Of a stretch of DNA of 64,000 nt, positions 46,641-56,024 are shown in pieces. Each line of letters opens with the position of its first letter. Within the stretch, counting starts at the first letter, position 1. A program made the translations under genes and the position numbers. Below the pieces are notes generated by a model. The model made no database searches and had not been told where the DNA came from. It saw only the letters and a program-made list of their open reading frames with translations. This DNA is from Catenovulum agarivorans DS-2 (GTDB lineage: Bacteria > Pseudomonadota > Gammaproteobacteria > Enterobacterales > Alteromonadaceae), in assembly GCF_000568405.1 (NCBI RefSeq), contig NZ_ARZY01000021.1, positions 24,100 through 88,099 on the forward strand. The letters run 5' to 3'.

Positions 46641-49421
46641 TTAAAATTTGGCTGTAATGCCGATGTTGTATCGCGCACCATAATCTTCAAAATCAACGAT
46701 TTGATTTTGGAATCGGTTATGACGGCGAGTCGTTTCGTCAGTTATATTAAGTCCTTCAATTACCAAGCTTAAGCTGTCTGATAATTCAACACTTGCTGAA
46801 ATATCAATTTGTTGGTAAGCCTCGGTAAAGGTCGGTTCGTTTCCACCTTTAAGTAAAAATTTATCTCGCCAGTTGTATGCAACTCGTAGTGAGAATAAAT
46901 CTTGTTCATAAAAGCCGACTAAATTAGCAGAATCACTTAAACCAGTTAAAGCAAAGTCATTGTTCAAATTATAAATATCGTAATTATCTGAACTATCAAC
47001 TAAGGTGTAATTAGCTATAGTGCCAAATCCGCTATCACCAAACATATGCTGAATATTGAATTCCCAACCTCTAACCTCAGTTGAATCTAAGTTTTTAGGT
47101 GTTGTAACCGTCCATAAAATAGCCGGGTCTGTATTTTGTGATGTACAAGCACTAACTGGGTTAGTTGGGCTACCTTCAGGGCAGTTTCCACGAGGATTCA
47201 CACTTGGGTTTGTCAGCGCTCCGTTTGGTCCTTCAATAACTCGCTCATCTTCACCCGTTGCAATAAAATTGTCTACTTGTTTACGGAAGTAGCCTGCTGA
47301 CATATAGCTAGTGTCGCCGTAATACCACTCTAACGATAAATCGAAGTTACGGGACTCATAAGGCAATAAGTTTGGATTACCTTGATTCGCTTTAAATGGA
47401 CCCGTTGAAAGATGGGTTGTCAACTCGGTAGCTGGAAACATGGCGCTAATATCACTGCGTGAAATTGTAGTGCTGTATGACATGCGGGTGATAATGTCGT
47501 CAGTAATATTTAGACTGAAATCCATGTTTGGTAAAAAGTAATTATAGTCGCCGTATAAAGTACTTGATGTTTCTTCGTCAGCGTACATTTTTGACATTTC
47601 CAAAGCCGATACCCAGTTAAAACCAATAACAGGCTTTTCTATAGAGTATGAGGAAACATCTGTATCTTCATAGCGAACCCCAATATTGGCATTAAAGTCC
47701 ATACCGTTAAATTCTGTCTCAAAGTCAAACGATACATAGTAAGCAAGTGTTTCTTCTTCAATGCCGTTTAAATTTGTATTGGTATCAACAAATAAATCTT
47801 GTTCTTTTACCATGTCGATAAACTGAATGGCTGAATAATTCGGTATTTTCTCAAATCCGATTCCGCCTGGTTTTAAGCTAAGGTCAAGGCTCGAGATATC
47901 CATGTCTCCACCTAGCGCAAAATTAGCACTATATATTTTAGTTGTATCGACTTTATAGTTAGTCGTTGCTATACCAAAATCGATGGCACTTAAACCACCA
48001 CTACCTGAGTTTTCCCAGTTACCATGCAGTTGAATTTGCTGAATATTATTTTTAATTTCGTAACCGCGCTCCTGATACAAGTCAGCCCGCATGTTAGAAA
48101 GTTCGTATGCTCCGCCAGTTAGGACAGAGTCGTCATACGAGACGCTTGGCATGTTTGAACTGAAGTCAGCTTGAATAGTTACACCTTGGCCATCTGGTGT
48201 TTTAATGTTGGCTAAATTTGCTAAACGTTCAGCGGGTAAAGCCCCTGGGTTTGCATGAGAAGTTGAATCGTGTATATCGAGTTCAAATTTTAGGTTGTCG
48301 CTTGCAAACCACTCAAAGTTTAAGCCATATGAATCATTTTCCGTTTCAAATGCATATTCCCACGCCCAAAAATTAAGTTCATCATTTGTACGGCGCGGAT
48401 CAATAATGGTTCCATTTACATCTGCTTTGCCTGATTCTAGGTTGTCAAACCAAAAACTCATACGGTTCATTTTGGTTTTTTCATCATGGCGTGACATTGT
48501 ATAGTCTGCAGTAGCCGTTAAGTTATCGCTTATTGCGTATTGGAACACCAGTTGCGCATTTTGTCTGGTGCGCTCTGTGTTTGAGTCGTCTAAGTCGACG
48601 GTTGGAACTTTCCATGTTTCTAAAGTCGGGTTTTTATTTGTATCGATTGCGCTGGTATCTGGAGTTTTCCCTTCTGCAAAACCAGGATAGCCTCGAGACC
48701 AAGAATTTTGTGTGCCAACTCTATCTTTATGACTGTCACGTTCTGCATGTGACAAAGATAACATAACACCTACAGTATCATCTAAAAAAGTATTGCTTAT
48801 TGTGCCGGACAGTTCGGGGGTTATAGTTCGACCAGTTCCATCACTAGTACTGGTATCCATTACTGCTTTAGCACTTGCGTGCGCGTTAAATCCAGGGCGG
48901 TCAAAAGGTTTAGCTGTTTTTATATTTATTGTTGCACCAATGCCGCCAGAGCTAACATTTGCTTTTCCCGTTTTATAAACCTCAACTGCAGAAACTGTGT
49001 CAGCGCCAACTTCCTTAAAGTTAAAACTTCTGGAAATGCCTTCACCGTCAAGTGCTGATGAATTAGGCATTTGCCGACCATTTAGTGTCACTAAGTTAAA
49101 ACTCGGTCCAAAACCACGAACGGTAACTTGGTTGCCTTCGTTATTCGATCTATCGATAGATACACCAGTAATACGCTGTAACGATTCAGCTAGGTTAGTA
49201 TCGGGAAATTTACCAATATCTTCAGCAGATATTGCGTCTATCACACCAGACGCATCACGTTTCAACGCAGCTGATTTATTTAATGAACTACGAATGCCTT
49301 TTACGTGTATAACTTCAGCTTCGTCTGCTGCGTTAGTTTGAGCTTGAGCAACCGTTGTCATACCTGATGCGGCTAACATAGATAGTAAGACGGTATTGAG
49401 TTTAAACATGCTGTTACGCAT
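46641..49421 (-). CDS. TonB-dependent receptor, agar-locus paralogue 1
   Basis: A 926-residue outer-membrane receptor. The signal peptide ends near AQAQTNA. TonB-box region EVIHVKGIRSS, a plug with AISAEDIGKFPDTNLAESLQRITGVSIDRSNNEGNQVTVRG, and a barrel ending YNIGITAKF. It belongs to the TonB-Xanth-Caul class that imports oligosaccharides. The plug is nearly identical in pattern to the neighbouring paralogue at 49663-52527. Start ATG at 49421 has an AGAGGA site. It heads the run of halogenase-like, SapC and GH50 genes, pointing to agar oligosaccharides as ligand, which is inference. Confidence 0.93.
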   Translation of the reverse strand: MRNSMFKLNTVLLSMLAASGMTTVAQAQTNAADEAEVIHVKGIRSSLNKSAALKRDASGVIDAISAEDIGKFPDTNLAESLQRITGVSIDRSNNEGNQVTVRGFGPSFNLVTLNGRQMPNSSALDGEGISRSFNFKEVGADTVSAVEVYKTGKANVSSGGIGATINIKTAKPFDRPGFNAHASAKAVMDTSTSDGTGRTITPELSGTISNTFLDDTVGVMLSLSHAERDSHKDRVGTQNSWSRGYPGFAEGKTPDTSAIDTNKNPTLETWKVPTVDLDDSNTERTRQNAQLVFQYAISDNLTATADYTMSRHDEKTKMNRMSFWFDNLESGKADVNGTIIDPRRTNDELNFWAWEYAFETENDSYGLNFEWFASDNLKFELDIHDSTSHANPGALPAERLANLANIKTPDGQGVTIQADFSSNMPSVSYDDSVLTGGAYELSNMRADLYQERGYEIKNNIQQIQLHGNWENSGSGGLSAIDFGIATTNYKVDTTKIYSANFALGGDMDISSLDLSLKPGGIGFEKIPNYSAIQFIDMVKEQDLFVDTNTNLNGIEEETLAYYVSFDFETEFNGMDFNANIGVRYEDTDVSSYSIEKPVIGFNWVSALEMSKMYADEETSSTLYGDYNYFLPNMDFSLNITDDIITRMSYSTTISRSDISAMFPATELTTHLSTGPFKANQGNPNLLPYESRNFDLSLEWYYGDTSYMSAGYFRKQVDNFIATGEDERVIEGPNGALTNPSVNPRGNCPEGSPTNPVSACTSQNTDPAILWTVTTPKNLDSTEVRGWEFNIQHMFGDSGFGTIANYTLVDSSDNYDIYNLNNDFALTGLSDSANLVGFYEQDLFSLRVAYNWRDKFLLKGGNEPTFTEAYQQIDISASVELSDSLSLVIEGLNITDETTRRHNRFQNQIVDFEDYGARYNIGITAKF

Positions 49422-49513
49422 TATGTTGTCCTCTTGTTTATATTATGTTTTGAGTGTTTAACTTCCCAGCTGTACTGCTTGTAATTTGTCAGCTTTACAA
49501 ACATCTCGATAAC

Positions 49514-49564
49514 ATTTTTACTTTTTAATTGGTGCTAATGTCAAGTGTTTGTTGTATACAATTA
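49514..49564 (-). promoter_or_regulatory. Receptor promoter A with palindromic operator candidate
   Basis: On the minus strand: a -35-like TTGACA (49539-49544), an 18-bp spacer, and TAAAAAT (49514-49520) as -10. Just upstream of the -35 sits the perfect palindrome TTGTATACAA (49552-49561). That palindrome resembles GntR-family operators, such as the core of the Bacillus gluconate-repressor site. It starts about 120 bp before the receptor ATG. Confidence 0.6.
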
Positions 49565-49662
49565 AATATATTTGCAATATCTCCTTAACGAATCATTTAT
49601 GACTTTTAATGAAAAAGGGGCGCGTATACCGCATTGCTCCCATGTGAGAGTAGACTTAAAAT

Positions 49663-52527
49663 TTAGAATTTTGCTCGAATGCCCAAAGCATAGCGGCTAC
49701 CAAAATCTTCAGCTGCTAAAAACTGATTTTCAAATCGGCCATGTCTATGTGCGGTTTCTTCGGTTAAATTTAATCCTTCAAACACAAGTGTTAAATATTG
49801 ATTAATTTCATAACTAGCACTCATATCTAACTGACCATAGGCTTTCGTGAACACAGGTTCGTCAGGGCTATGAAATTGGTTGGTATTTAACAAAAAATCA
49901 TCACGCCAGTTGTAAGCAAAACGTACTTGAATACCGTCTTTGTCATAAAAGGCGACTAAATTAGCTGAGTCACTTAACCCAGTTAAAGCAACGGTTTGTT
50001 CAAACGAATAAATGTCATATTCAACACTACCATCTACTTTTGTAAAGTTGAATTGACCACCAAAACCGCTATCACCAAATAGATGTTGTAAGGCTAATTC
50101 CCAGCCATAAACCTCGGCACTTTCTAAGTTTTTTGGCACCTTAACGTTAAACATAATCTCGGGATCGCTGGGTTTAGATAAACAATCTGCGTTGTAGGGC
50201 TCGACCGAGCTATCAGGGCAACCAGCTCTAGGATTTGCAGATGGATCGGTTAATGGGTTGCCATTTGCATCATTTATTGTGCGTTTTTCATTGGTGATAC
50301 CAATAAAGTTATCTACGTACTTTCTAAAGTAGCCAATCGATGCATAACTGCCTTCGTCGTAATACCATTCAAAAGACAAGTCGATATTATTTGATGAATA
50401 AGGCAATAAGTTTGGATCACCTTGGCTTGCATCAAATGGCCCACCAGGGCGTGTGCCAGTAATTTTAGTTGCAGGTACAATGGCGGTTACATCACTGCGG
50501 GTTAATGTTCGGCTATAGGAAAAACGTGCTATAAAGTCATCCGTTAGTTCTGCACTTATATCAAAATTGGGTAAAAACTCAGTATAATCACCCGTCAAAG
50601 TGTCAATAGTTGCTGTGGCGTTGTCTGGATAGACTTGGCGAATTTCTTCATCCGACAAATATACCAAGTTAGTAGGCAAAGTCGCGCTTGATGAACCTGT
50701 GACATCAGTACTTTCGTAGCGCAAACCTAAATTAATATTGAGCGGAATTTGGTTAATTTCATCGGCGATATCAACACTAACATAAGCAGCTGTAGTGTCT
50801 TCTTGCACGCTATCCATTCTGGGCGGTGCTTCAGTGATAAACCCGCCACTGAGTACTTTCTGGTTGATTAAACTTGGGTTAGCATTAAATTGTTTTGCGA
50901 ACAGTTTATCTGAACCACTAAAATTGCTGCCAACGTTTGCTGGAGTAAAAGTAATTCCCAATTCTTGCATGTTTAAATCGTCATACAAAAAGTCGAAACC
51001 AAAACGTGTGGTGGTATCAAATTGATAATCCGTTTGGCCTAAACCAAAGCTGACTTTTTCAATTGCGCCGTTGCCTTGATTAACCCATTGTGCACCTAAA
51101 TCCCATTGTTTAATGTTGTTTTTAATTGCATGACCACGTACAACTACAACGTCACCATCAATATGATCGGTTGAAAATGGATCATAATTGTCAGGAATTG
51201 GTCCAGGTGCTGTGTCGGCTTCCAGTGTTTGGGTTGTGTTGGTTGTTACTGCTGGTACATCTGCACCGGTAAAATCTAAACCTATATCAACATATCGCGC
51301 ATCTGGTGGAGTACTGATCACTGAAGAGAACTCACTAATTTGACCACCTGGCTGAGTTTCAGAAGTTGAATCGTGCATATCGAATGTGAGTTTTAATGCA
51401 TCGGTTGCTTGCCATTTAACATTAAAACCAATTGAGTCGTTTTCAGTTTCAACCAACTGATTTGTAACTGTGTAATTTAATCTATGATTATTATGGCGTG
51501 GGTTAACCACTGTACCATTTTTATCTACTTTGCCTGTGGTGTTTTGATCTGAATCGAACCAAAAGCCAGTTAATACCCGCTCAATTTTTTCTTCAAACTC
51601 CGAAGTTGTATAGTCTAAAACAACCTCAACGTCTTCGATGGGGGTTGCTTGCAACACAACTTGCAGATTGTCGCGCTTGCGCTGGTGGTCGCCATATTCA
51701 ACTGCGAAGTTACGTGGAACCCAAAACACACCTTCAGGGTTATTATTTAGATCGATACCTGACTTATCAATTGCTGAATAAGCTGAGCCATCGTCTTTGA
51801 TCCACCCATCATTCACTACGGCTTCCTTGCGACTATCGCGCTCTGAATGAGAGTATGAAACTAACACACCAAAGGTGTCATCCATAAAAGTGTCGCTATA
51901 CAAAGCACTGTATTCTGGGGTGATATCACTCCCTTTAACATTGCTGGTATCCATTATCCCTTTAGCACCTAAACTGAACTGACGTTCTTTGTAATCAAAA
52001 GGTTTGGCCGTGCGTAAATTAATGGTTGCGCCGATTCCCCCTGTGGGCGAGTGAGCTTTACCAGACTTATAAACGTCTACTCCAGATACAACTTCTGCGG
52101 CAATATGCTGGAAATTAAATGAGCGATTGATACCAACATCGGTTGATAGGGTAGATGAGGTCGGCATAGAACGACCGTTTAGCGTAACTAAATTAAACGT
52201 TGGGCCAAAACCCCGCACCGAAACTTTGTTACCTTCGTTGTTTGAACGGTCAATTGAAACGCCCGTAATACGTTGTAAAGACTCGGCTAAATTTGAATCT
52301 GGAAACTTGCCAATGTCTTCTGCTGAAATGGCGTCCATCACGCCTGAGGCGTCACGTTTAATTGCGGCTGAGTTACTTAAAGCACTGCGAATGCCTTTAA
52401 CTTGAATGATTTCTGTCGCTTGTGTGTTCGTTTGAGTCGATTGCTCTGCGATTGTTGAGGTTGAGTAGCCAGTGCTCGCCAAAACCGCCAAAGCAATGCC
52501 GTTAAATCTAAAATTTTTAGTCACCAT
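49663..52527 (-). CDS. TonB-dependent receptor, agar-locus paralogue 2
   Basis: A 954-residue outer-membrane receptor with a signal peptide ending near TIAEQST, TonB-box region EIIQVKGIRSA, a plug with AISAEDIGKFPDSNLAESLQRITGVSIDRSNNEGNKVSVRG, and a barrel ending YALGIRAKF. Close match to its downstream neighbour along the plug and many barrel segments (SANLVAFYDKDG, LTLVFEGLN) shows a tandem duplication followed by divergence. It reads away from the GntR regulator gene. The ligand is presumably an agar- or galactan-derived oligosaccharide, inferred from context. Confidence 0.93.
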   Translation of the reverse strand: MVTKNFRFNGIALAVLASTGYSTSTIAEQSTQTNTQATEIIQVKGIRSALSNSAAIKRDASGVMDAISAEDIGKFPDSNLAESLQRITGVSIDRSNNEGNKVSVRGFGPTFNLVTLNGRSMPTSSTLSTDVGINRSFNFQHIAAEVVSGVDVYKSGKAHSPTGGIGATINLRTAKPFDYKERQFSLGAKGIMDTSNVKGSDITPEYSALYSDTFMDDTFGVLVSYSHSERDSRKEAVVNDGWIKDDGSAYSAIDKSGIDLNNNPEGVFWVPRNFAVEYGDHQRKRDNLQVVLQATPIEDVEVVLDYTTSEFEEKIERVLTGFWFDSDQNTTGKVDKNGTVVNPRHNNHRLNYTVTNQLVETENDSIGFNVKWQATDALKLTFDMHDSTSETQPGGQISEFSSVISTPPDARYVDIGLDFTGADVPAVTTNTTQTLEADTAPGPIPDNYDPFSTDHIDGDVVVVRGHAIKNNIKQWDLGAQWVNQGNGAIEKVSFGLGQTDYQFDTTTRFGFDFLYDDLNMQELGITFTPANVGSNFSGSDKLFAKQFNANPSLINQKVLSGGFITEAPPRMDSVQEDTTAAYVSVDIADEINQIPLNINLGLRYESTDVTGSSSATLPTNLVYLSDEEIRQVYPDNATATIDTLTGDYTEFLPNFDISAELTDDFIARFSYSRTLTRSDVTAIVPATKITGTRPGGPFDASQGDPNLLPYSSNNIDLSFEWYYDEGSYASIGYFRKYVDNFIGITNEKRTINDANGNPLTDPSANPRAGCPDSSVEPYNADCLSKPSDPEIMFNVKVPKNLESAEVYGWELALQHLFGDSGFGGQFNFTKVDGSVEYDIYSFEQTVALTGLSDSANLVAFYDKDGIQVRFAYNWRDDFLLNTNQFHSPDEPVFTKAYGQLDMSASYEINQYLTLVFEGLNLTEETAHRHGRFENQFLAAEDFGSRYALGIRAKF

Positions 52528-52898
52528 TTTGTCCTAACCTTTTGTCGTTGTTTAAGTCGTCAAGCCCGTACACCCATAAAAATTGCGACTACTTTGTTTT
52601 ATTTTTAAACAGGTGAATCCGTCCTCTTTTTTATTTTTACGTTTAATTAACATTAAAAGTCAAGCGTTAATTGTTAACCAAAAGGTTGGTGGTTACAGTT
52701 TTACCTCAAGTTCGCATACCGAGGGATTTGTCGTAACTAACTGTAATTTATATTAATTTGTGGTTTTTTTTGTGTTTTTTAATATTTGCTATTCCATTAA
52801 AAAATAATTTAAACCCCATTTAATTAATAATTATCTATTGTTAACAGTATAATTTAAGTGTAATCTTTGCATGAATTATGTGTAATCTAGGTTGAGTT
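52528..52898. promoter_or_regulatory. Divergent control region of the agar/galactonate locus
   Basis: This 371-bp AT-rich gene-free stretch holds both outward promoters. On the minus strand are TTGACT (52658-52663), an 18-bp spacer and TAAAAAT (52633-52639), the same layout as receptor promoter A, with TTGTTAACCA (52671-52680) next to it. On the plus strand TTGTTAACA (52838-52846) abuts TATAAT (52848-52853) ahead of the regulator. The repeated TTGT-WW-ACM core is a candidate GntR operator. Confidence 0.6.
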
Positions 52899-53576
52899 GT
52901 GAGCAATATGGCAACAAGCGAATATTTCAAAGACTTCTTTGAACATGACAATAAAGTTTACGCACAAATTTTGGCAGATATAGCGCAAGGTGTGTATGTC
53001 AGTGGAGACCGTTTAGTCACCACTGCTTTAGCTAAACGGTACAACACTTCAATTAACCCAATTCGTGAGGCAATCAAGCAATTGGAGGGTGAAGGTTTTG
53101 TTAGCTCGCAAAAAAATAGCGGTGCTCGAGTGGCGAATTTTAGCCAAGCAACTATTAGAGATGTCTTTGAAATTTTGCAACTGTTAGAACCGTATTTGTT
53201 TGAATGGTACACACAAAGATATACCCAAGAATGTTTGCTCAAACTCAATGAGGTATTGCACCAGATGCGTTCGCTTGATGCGGACGAGCATATGCGCTTT
53301 CGTGAATTAGACACTGAATTTCATTGGCTTATGTACAAGCACCACTACAACAAAAGTGCAGTAAAGCTTTGGAAAAAAAACAAACTAATATTGCAAGCAC
53401 TTCACGGCAATATTCCCGTAAGTTTGGCGCGTAGAGAGCATGCTATCGATGAACACGAGAAAATTTTATCAGCGCTAGTTAATAAGAAACCGCAAGATGC
53501 ATTGCAAGCGCTGCAAGACCACATTGCTCAAGGTGGGCAATATTGGTCGAAAGTTTTAGTTCAGCAAGGAGATTAA
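52899..53576 (+). CDS. GntR/FadR-family (FCD) transcriptional regulator
   Basis: A 225-residue regulator. The N-terminal winged helix (about 15-80) contains GDRLVTTALAKRYNTSINPIREAIKQLEGEGFVSS. The all-helical FCD effector domain (about 90-215) contains RELDTEFHWLMY and HAIDEHEKILSAL, which carry the metal-binding Asp/His pattern. FCD regulators usually sense sugar acids or other carboxylates; E. coli DgoR is of this class. GTG at 52899 has an AGG site; an ATG three codons on is possible. It heads the dehydratase-transporter-kinase-aldolase operon and is expected to respond to galactonate or a 2-keto-3-deoxy acid. Confidence 0.9.
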   Translation: MSNMATSEYFKDFFEHDNKVYAQILADIAQGVYVSGDRLVTTALAKRYNTSINPIREAIKQLEGEGFVSSQKNSGARVANFSQATIRDVFEILQLLEPYLFEWYTQRYTQECLLKLNEVLHQMRSLDADEHMRFRELDTEFHWLMYKHHYNKSAVKLWKKNKLILQALHGNIPVSLARREHAIDEHEKILSALVNKKPQDALQALQDHIAQGGQYWSKVLVQQGD

Positions 53577-53584
53577 GTAGATTA

Positions 53585-54739
53585 ATGAAAATAACCAATA
53601 TTAAAACATACGTATTTTGGCTGGGCTTTCGCAACGTTTGTTTAGTTAAAGTTGAAACAGACCAAGGCATTTATGGTTGGGGCGAATCTGGATTATCTGG
53701 TCGAGAAAAAGCCGTAGTCGGTGCGATAGAGCACTTTAAACAATTTTTGCTCGGGCAAGATGCATTGAATATCTCTGCTATGTGGCAAGAAATGTATCGT
53801 AGCCAATATTTTGAAGGTGGTCGTGTTTTGGCTGCCGCCATTTCGTCGATTGATATTGCGTTGCATGATATTGCAGGTAAATACTTAAACCAACCCGTTT
53901 ATCAATTGTTAGGGGGTAAACAGCGTAATCACATACCTTTGTTTGCAACCTCAGTTAAAGATTTCAATCAAGGTTTGATTGACGATTTACTCAATTTGAA
54001 AGAGCAAGGTTGGCAGTCTATTCGGGTGACCACAGGCGAGCATGGCAATGCTGAGCGTAAAACTGTTTTTGATACCAGAAAATCTTTAGCTAAAACCGCT
54101 CATTGGTTAACTCAAGCACGTGAAGCCATTGGTAGTGAAATTATGCTTGGAATAGATTATCACCACAGACTCACGGTTGGAGAAACCGCATCTTTTTGTC
54201 AACGCATGCCAAGTGGCACTTTAGATTATTTAGAAGAGCCAATACGAGACCAGTCTATTCAGGCCTACCAAAATTTGCGCTCAATGGTGGATATTCCGTT
54301 TGCGATAGGTGAGGAGCTCACCAGTAAATGGGATTTTGCCCCTTATGTTGACAGCGCTTTAACTAATTATGCACGTATAGATATTTGTAACGCGGGTGGT
54401 TTTACCGAAGCAATGAAAATTGCCGCCATGTGTGAAACTAAATATATAGACATGATGCCGCACAATCCCCTTAGCCCAATTTGCACTGCTGCATCGGTAC
54501 ATTATTGTGCTGCCATTGCCAATATGAGCTGGTTAGAGCTTGCGCCTTACGATGGCGATTTATCTGAATACGATGAAATATTTACCAATCGACCACGTGT
54601 AGAGAACAACAGTTTTACAGTAACTAACTGTGTCGGTTTAGGTATAGATGTAAATGAAGAAAAACTAAAAAACCAAGAGTTCAAATTTTGGGAACCACCC
54701 AGATTAATTAAACCAGACGGCAGCTATACCAACTGGTAA
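53585..54739 (+). CDS. dgoD: D-galactonate-dehydratase-like enolase-superfamily enzyme
   Basis: A 384-residue enzyme, ATG at 53585. Metal ligands are D191, E217 (EEP) and E243 (GEE); the acid/base histidines are H193 (DYHHRLT) and H293 (PHNPLSP). These five positions are each exactly eight higher than the E. coli galactonate dehydratase residues as I recall them (D183, H185, E209, E235, H285). The HHRLT motif and the ending PDGSYTNW also recall mannonate-dehydratase-type members, so the exact aldonate is not certain. The enzyme removes water from an aldonate to give a 2-keto-3-deoxy acid. Transporter, kinase and aldolase genes follow. Anhydrogalactonate cycloisomerase is a less likely alternative. 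Confidence 0.8.
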   Translation: MKITNIKTYVFWLGFRNVCLVKVETDQGIYGWGESGLSGREKAVVGAIEHFKQFLLGQDALNISAMWQEMYRSQYFEGGRVLAAAISSIDIALHDIAGKYLNQPVYQLLGGKQRNHIPLFATSVKDFNQGLIDDLLNLKEQGWQSIRVTTGEHGNAERKTVFDTRKSLAKTAHWLTQAREAIGSEIMLGIDYHHRLTVGETASFCQRMPSGTLDYLEEPIRDQSIQAYQNLRSMVDIPFAIGEELTSKWDFAPYVDSALTNYARIDICNAGGFTEAMKIAAMCETKYIDMMPHNPLSPICTAASVHYCAAIANMSWLELAPYDGDLSEYDEIFTNRPRVENNSFTVTNCVGLGIDVNEEKLKNQEFKFWEPPRLIKPDGSYTNW

Positions 54740-54752
54740 CAAGGGGGATAAG

Positions 54753-56024
54753 ATGAAAAAAGGTGGCATTTTGGCGCTGATATTTATTAGCGTGGTAATT
54801 AACTACATGGACAGAACCAATATATCTGTCGCGGCGGCTGCAATATCCGCTGATTTAAACATTAGCAAAGTAGAAATGGGCTTGATCTTTTCTGCATTTG
54901 CTTGGACTTATTCAATTATGCAAATTCCAGGTGGCATGCTGGTTGATGCGGTGCGAATTCGTTTTTTGTACCCCTTTATTTTGGTCGCTTGGAGTTTAGT
55001 GACTTTAGTACAAGGATTGGTTAGCTCAGTTGCGGCACTGATTGGTTGTCGTATGGCGATAGGCTTTTTTGAGGCACCAAGTTATCCAGCCAACAACAAA
55101 ATAGTCACCCAATGGTTTGCTGAGCAAGAAAGAGCAGGGGCGATTGCAATATATACTTCTGGGCAATTTATCGGTTTGGCGTTTTTAATGCCCGTATTGG
55201 CGGTTATTCAAGACTGGTTTGGCTGGCGAGGCTTGTTTATTGTTTCCGGTTTAATTGGCATAGTTTGGGCGGTTATTTGGTATATTTTTTACCAAGAAAA
55301 GTCAAATGAGCAGCCAAATAACCCGCAAGCTAATAGCGAAAATGCTAATCAGTCGTCATCTCCCAATACCACACCTGTTAGTTGGCAAAACCTCAAACTG
55401 GCGTTTTCAAGCAAAAAGCTATGGGGCATTTATATTGGCCAATTTTGTTTAGGCGGAACACTGATATTTTTCTTAACTTGGTTTCCAACTTATTTAGCTG
55501 AATATCGAGGGTTTAGTGATCTACAAACCGGCTTTTTAGCTTCGGTTCCATTTTTAGCGGCATTCTGTGGTGTGTTGTTGTCAGGTTTTGTTTCTGATTT
55601 ATTGGTACGTAAAGGTTTCTCAAACGAATTTGCGCGTAAAACGCCGATTATATTAGGTTTGTTTTTATCTAGTTCAGTAATTTTTGCTAACTATACCGAC
55701 AGCACTTTATGGGTAACTTTCTTCTTGTCTCTAACCTTCTTTGGCAACGGCTTGGCATCTATCAACTGGGTGTTTGTATCTTTAATTGCGCCTAAACATA
55801 TGGTTGGCCTGGTCGGAGGGTGTTTCAATTTTATTGGAGGTCTATCCGCTGTAATCGTACCGGTCCTGATTGGCTTTTTAGTCCAAGATGGTGATTTTAG
55901 ACCAGCACTAGCGTTAATCGCTATATTGGCTTTTACAGGATTATTTTCTTATTTATTTCTAGTTGGCAAAGTTGAAACCATAGAAATGCCTGTTGCCGAA
56001 AATGAATTGGAGGCAAAAGCGTGA
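54753..56024 (+). CDS. DgoT-like MFS sugar-acid transporter
   Basis: A 423-residue, 12-span major facilitator of the anion:cation symporter group. The opening VVINYMDRTNISVAAAAISADLNISKVEMGLIFSAFAWTYSIMQIPGG and FFEAPSYPANNKIVTQWF closely follow the E. coli galactonate transporter DgoT pattern. The central loop (about 185-210) is Asn/Ser-rich. It is a proton symporter by family and is expected to import an aldonate. It lies 13 bp after the dehydratase gene and overlaps the kinase start by 4 bp. Confidence 0.88.
   Translation: MKKGGILALIFISVVINYMDRTNISVAAAAISADLNISKVEMGLIFSAFAWTYSIMQIPGGMLVDAVRIRFLYPFILVAWSLVTLVQGLVSSVAALIGCRMAIGFFEAPSYPANNKIVTQWFAEQERAGAIAIYTSGQFIGLAFLMPVLAVIQDWFGWRGLFIVSGLIGIVWAVIWYIFYQEKSNEQPNNPQANSENANQSSSPNTTPVSWQNLKLAFSSKKLWGIYIGQFCLGGTLIFFLTWFPTYLAEYRGFSDLQTGFLASVPFLAAFCGVLLSGFVSDLLVRKGFSNEFARKTPIILGLFLSSSVIFANYTDSTLWVTFFLSLTFFGNGLASINWVFVSLIAPKHMVGLVGGCFNFIGGLSAVIVPVLIGFLVQDGDFRPALALIAILAFTGLFSYLFLVGKVETIEMPVAENELEAKA

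Noticed and set aside
48793..49341. Plus-strand open frames within the receptor genes, with a near copy at 52127-52405
   Set aside because: They are antisense to the conserved plug regions of the two paralogous receptors; their similarity to each other simply mirrors the duplication.
53585..54739. Assignment as 3,6-anhydrogalactonate cycloisomerase
   Set aside because: This would fit an agar locus, but the register of all five catalytic residues matches galactonate dehydratase, and the N-terminal region is unlike the cycloisomerase sequences I recall. Left as an alternative.
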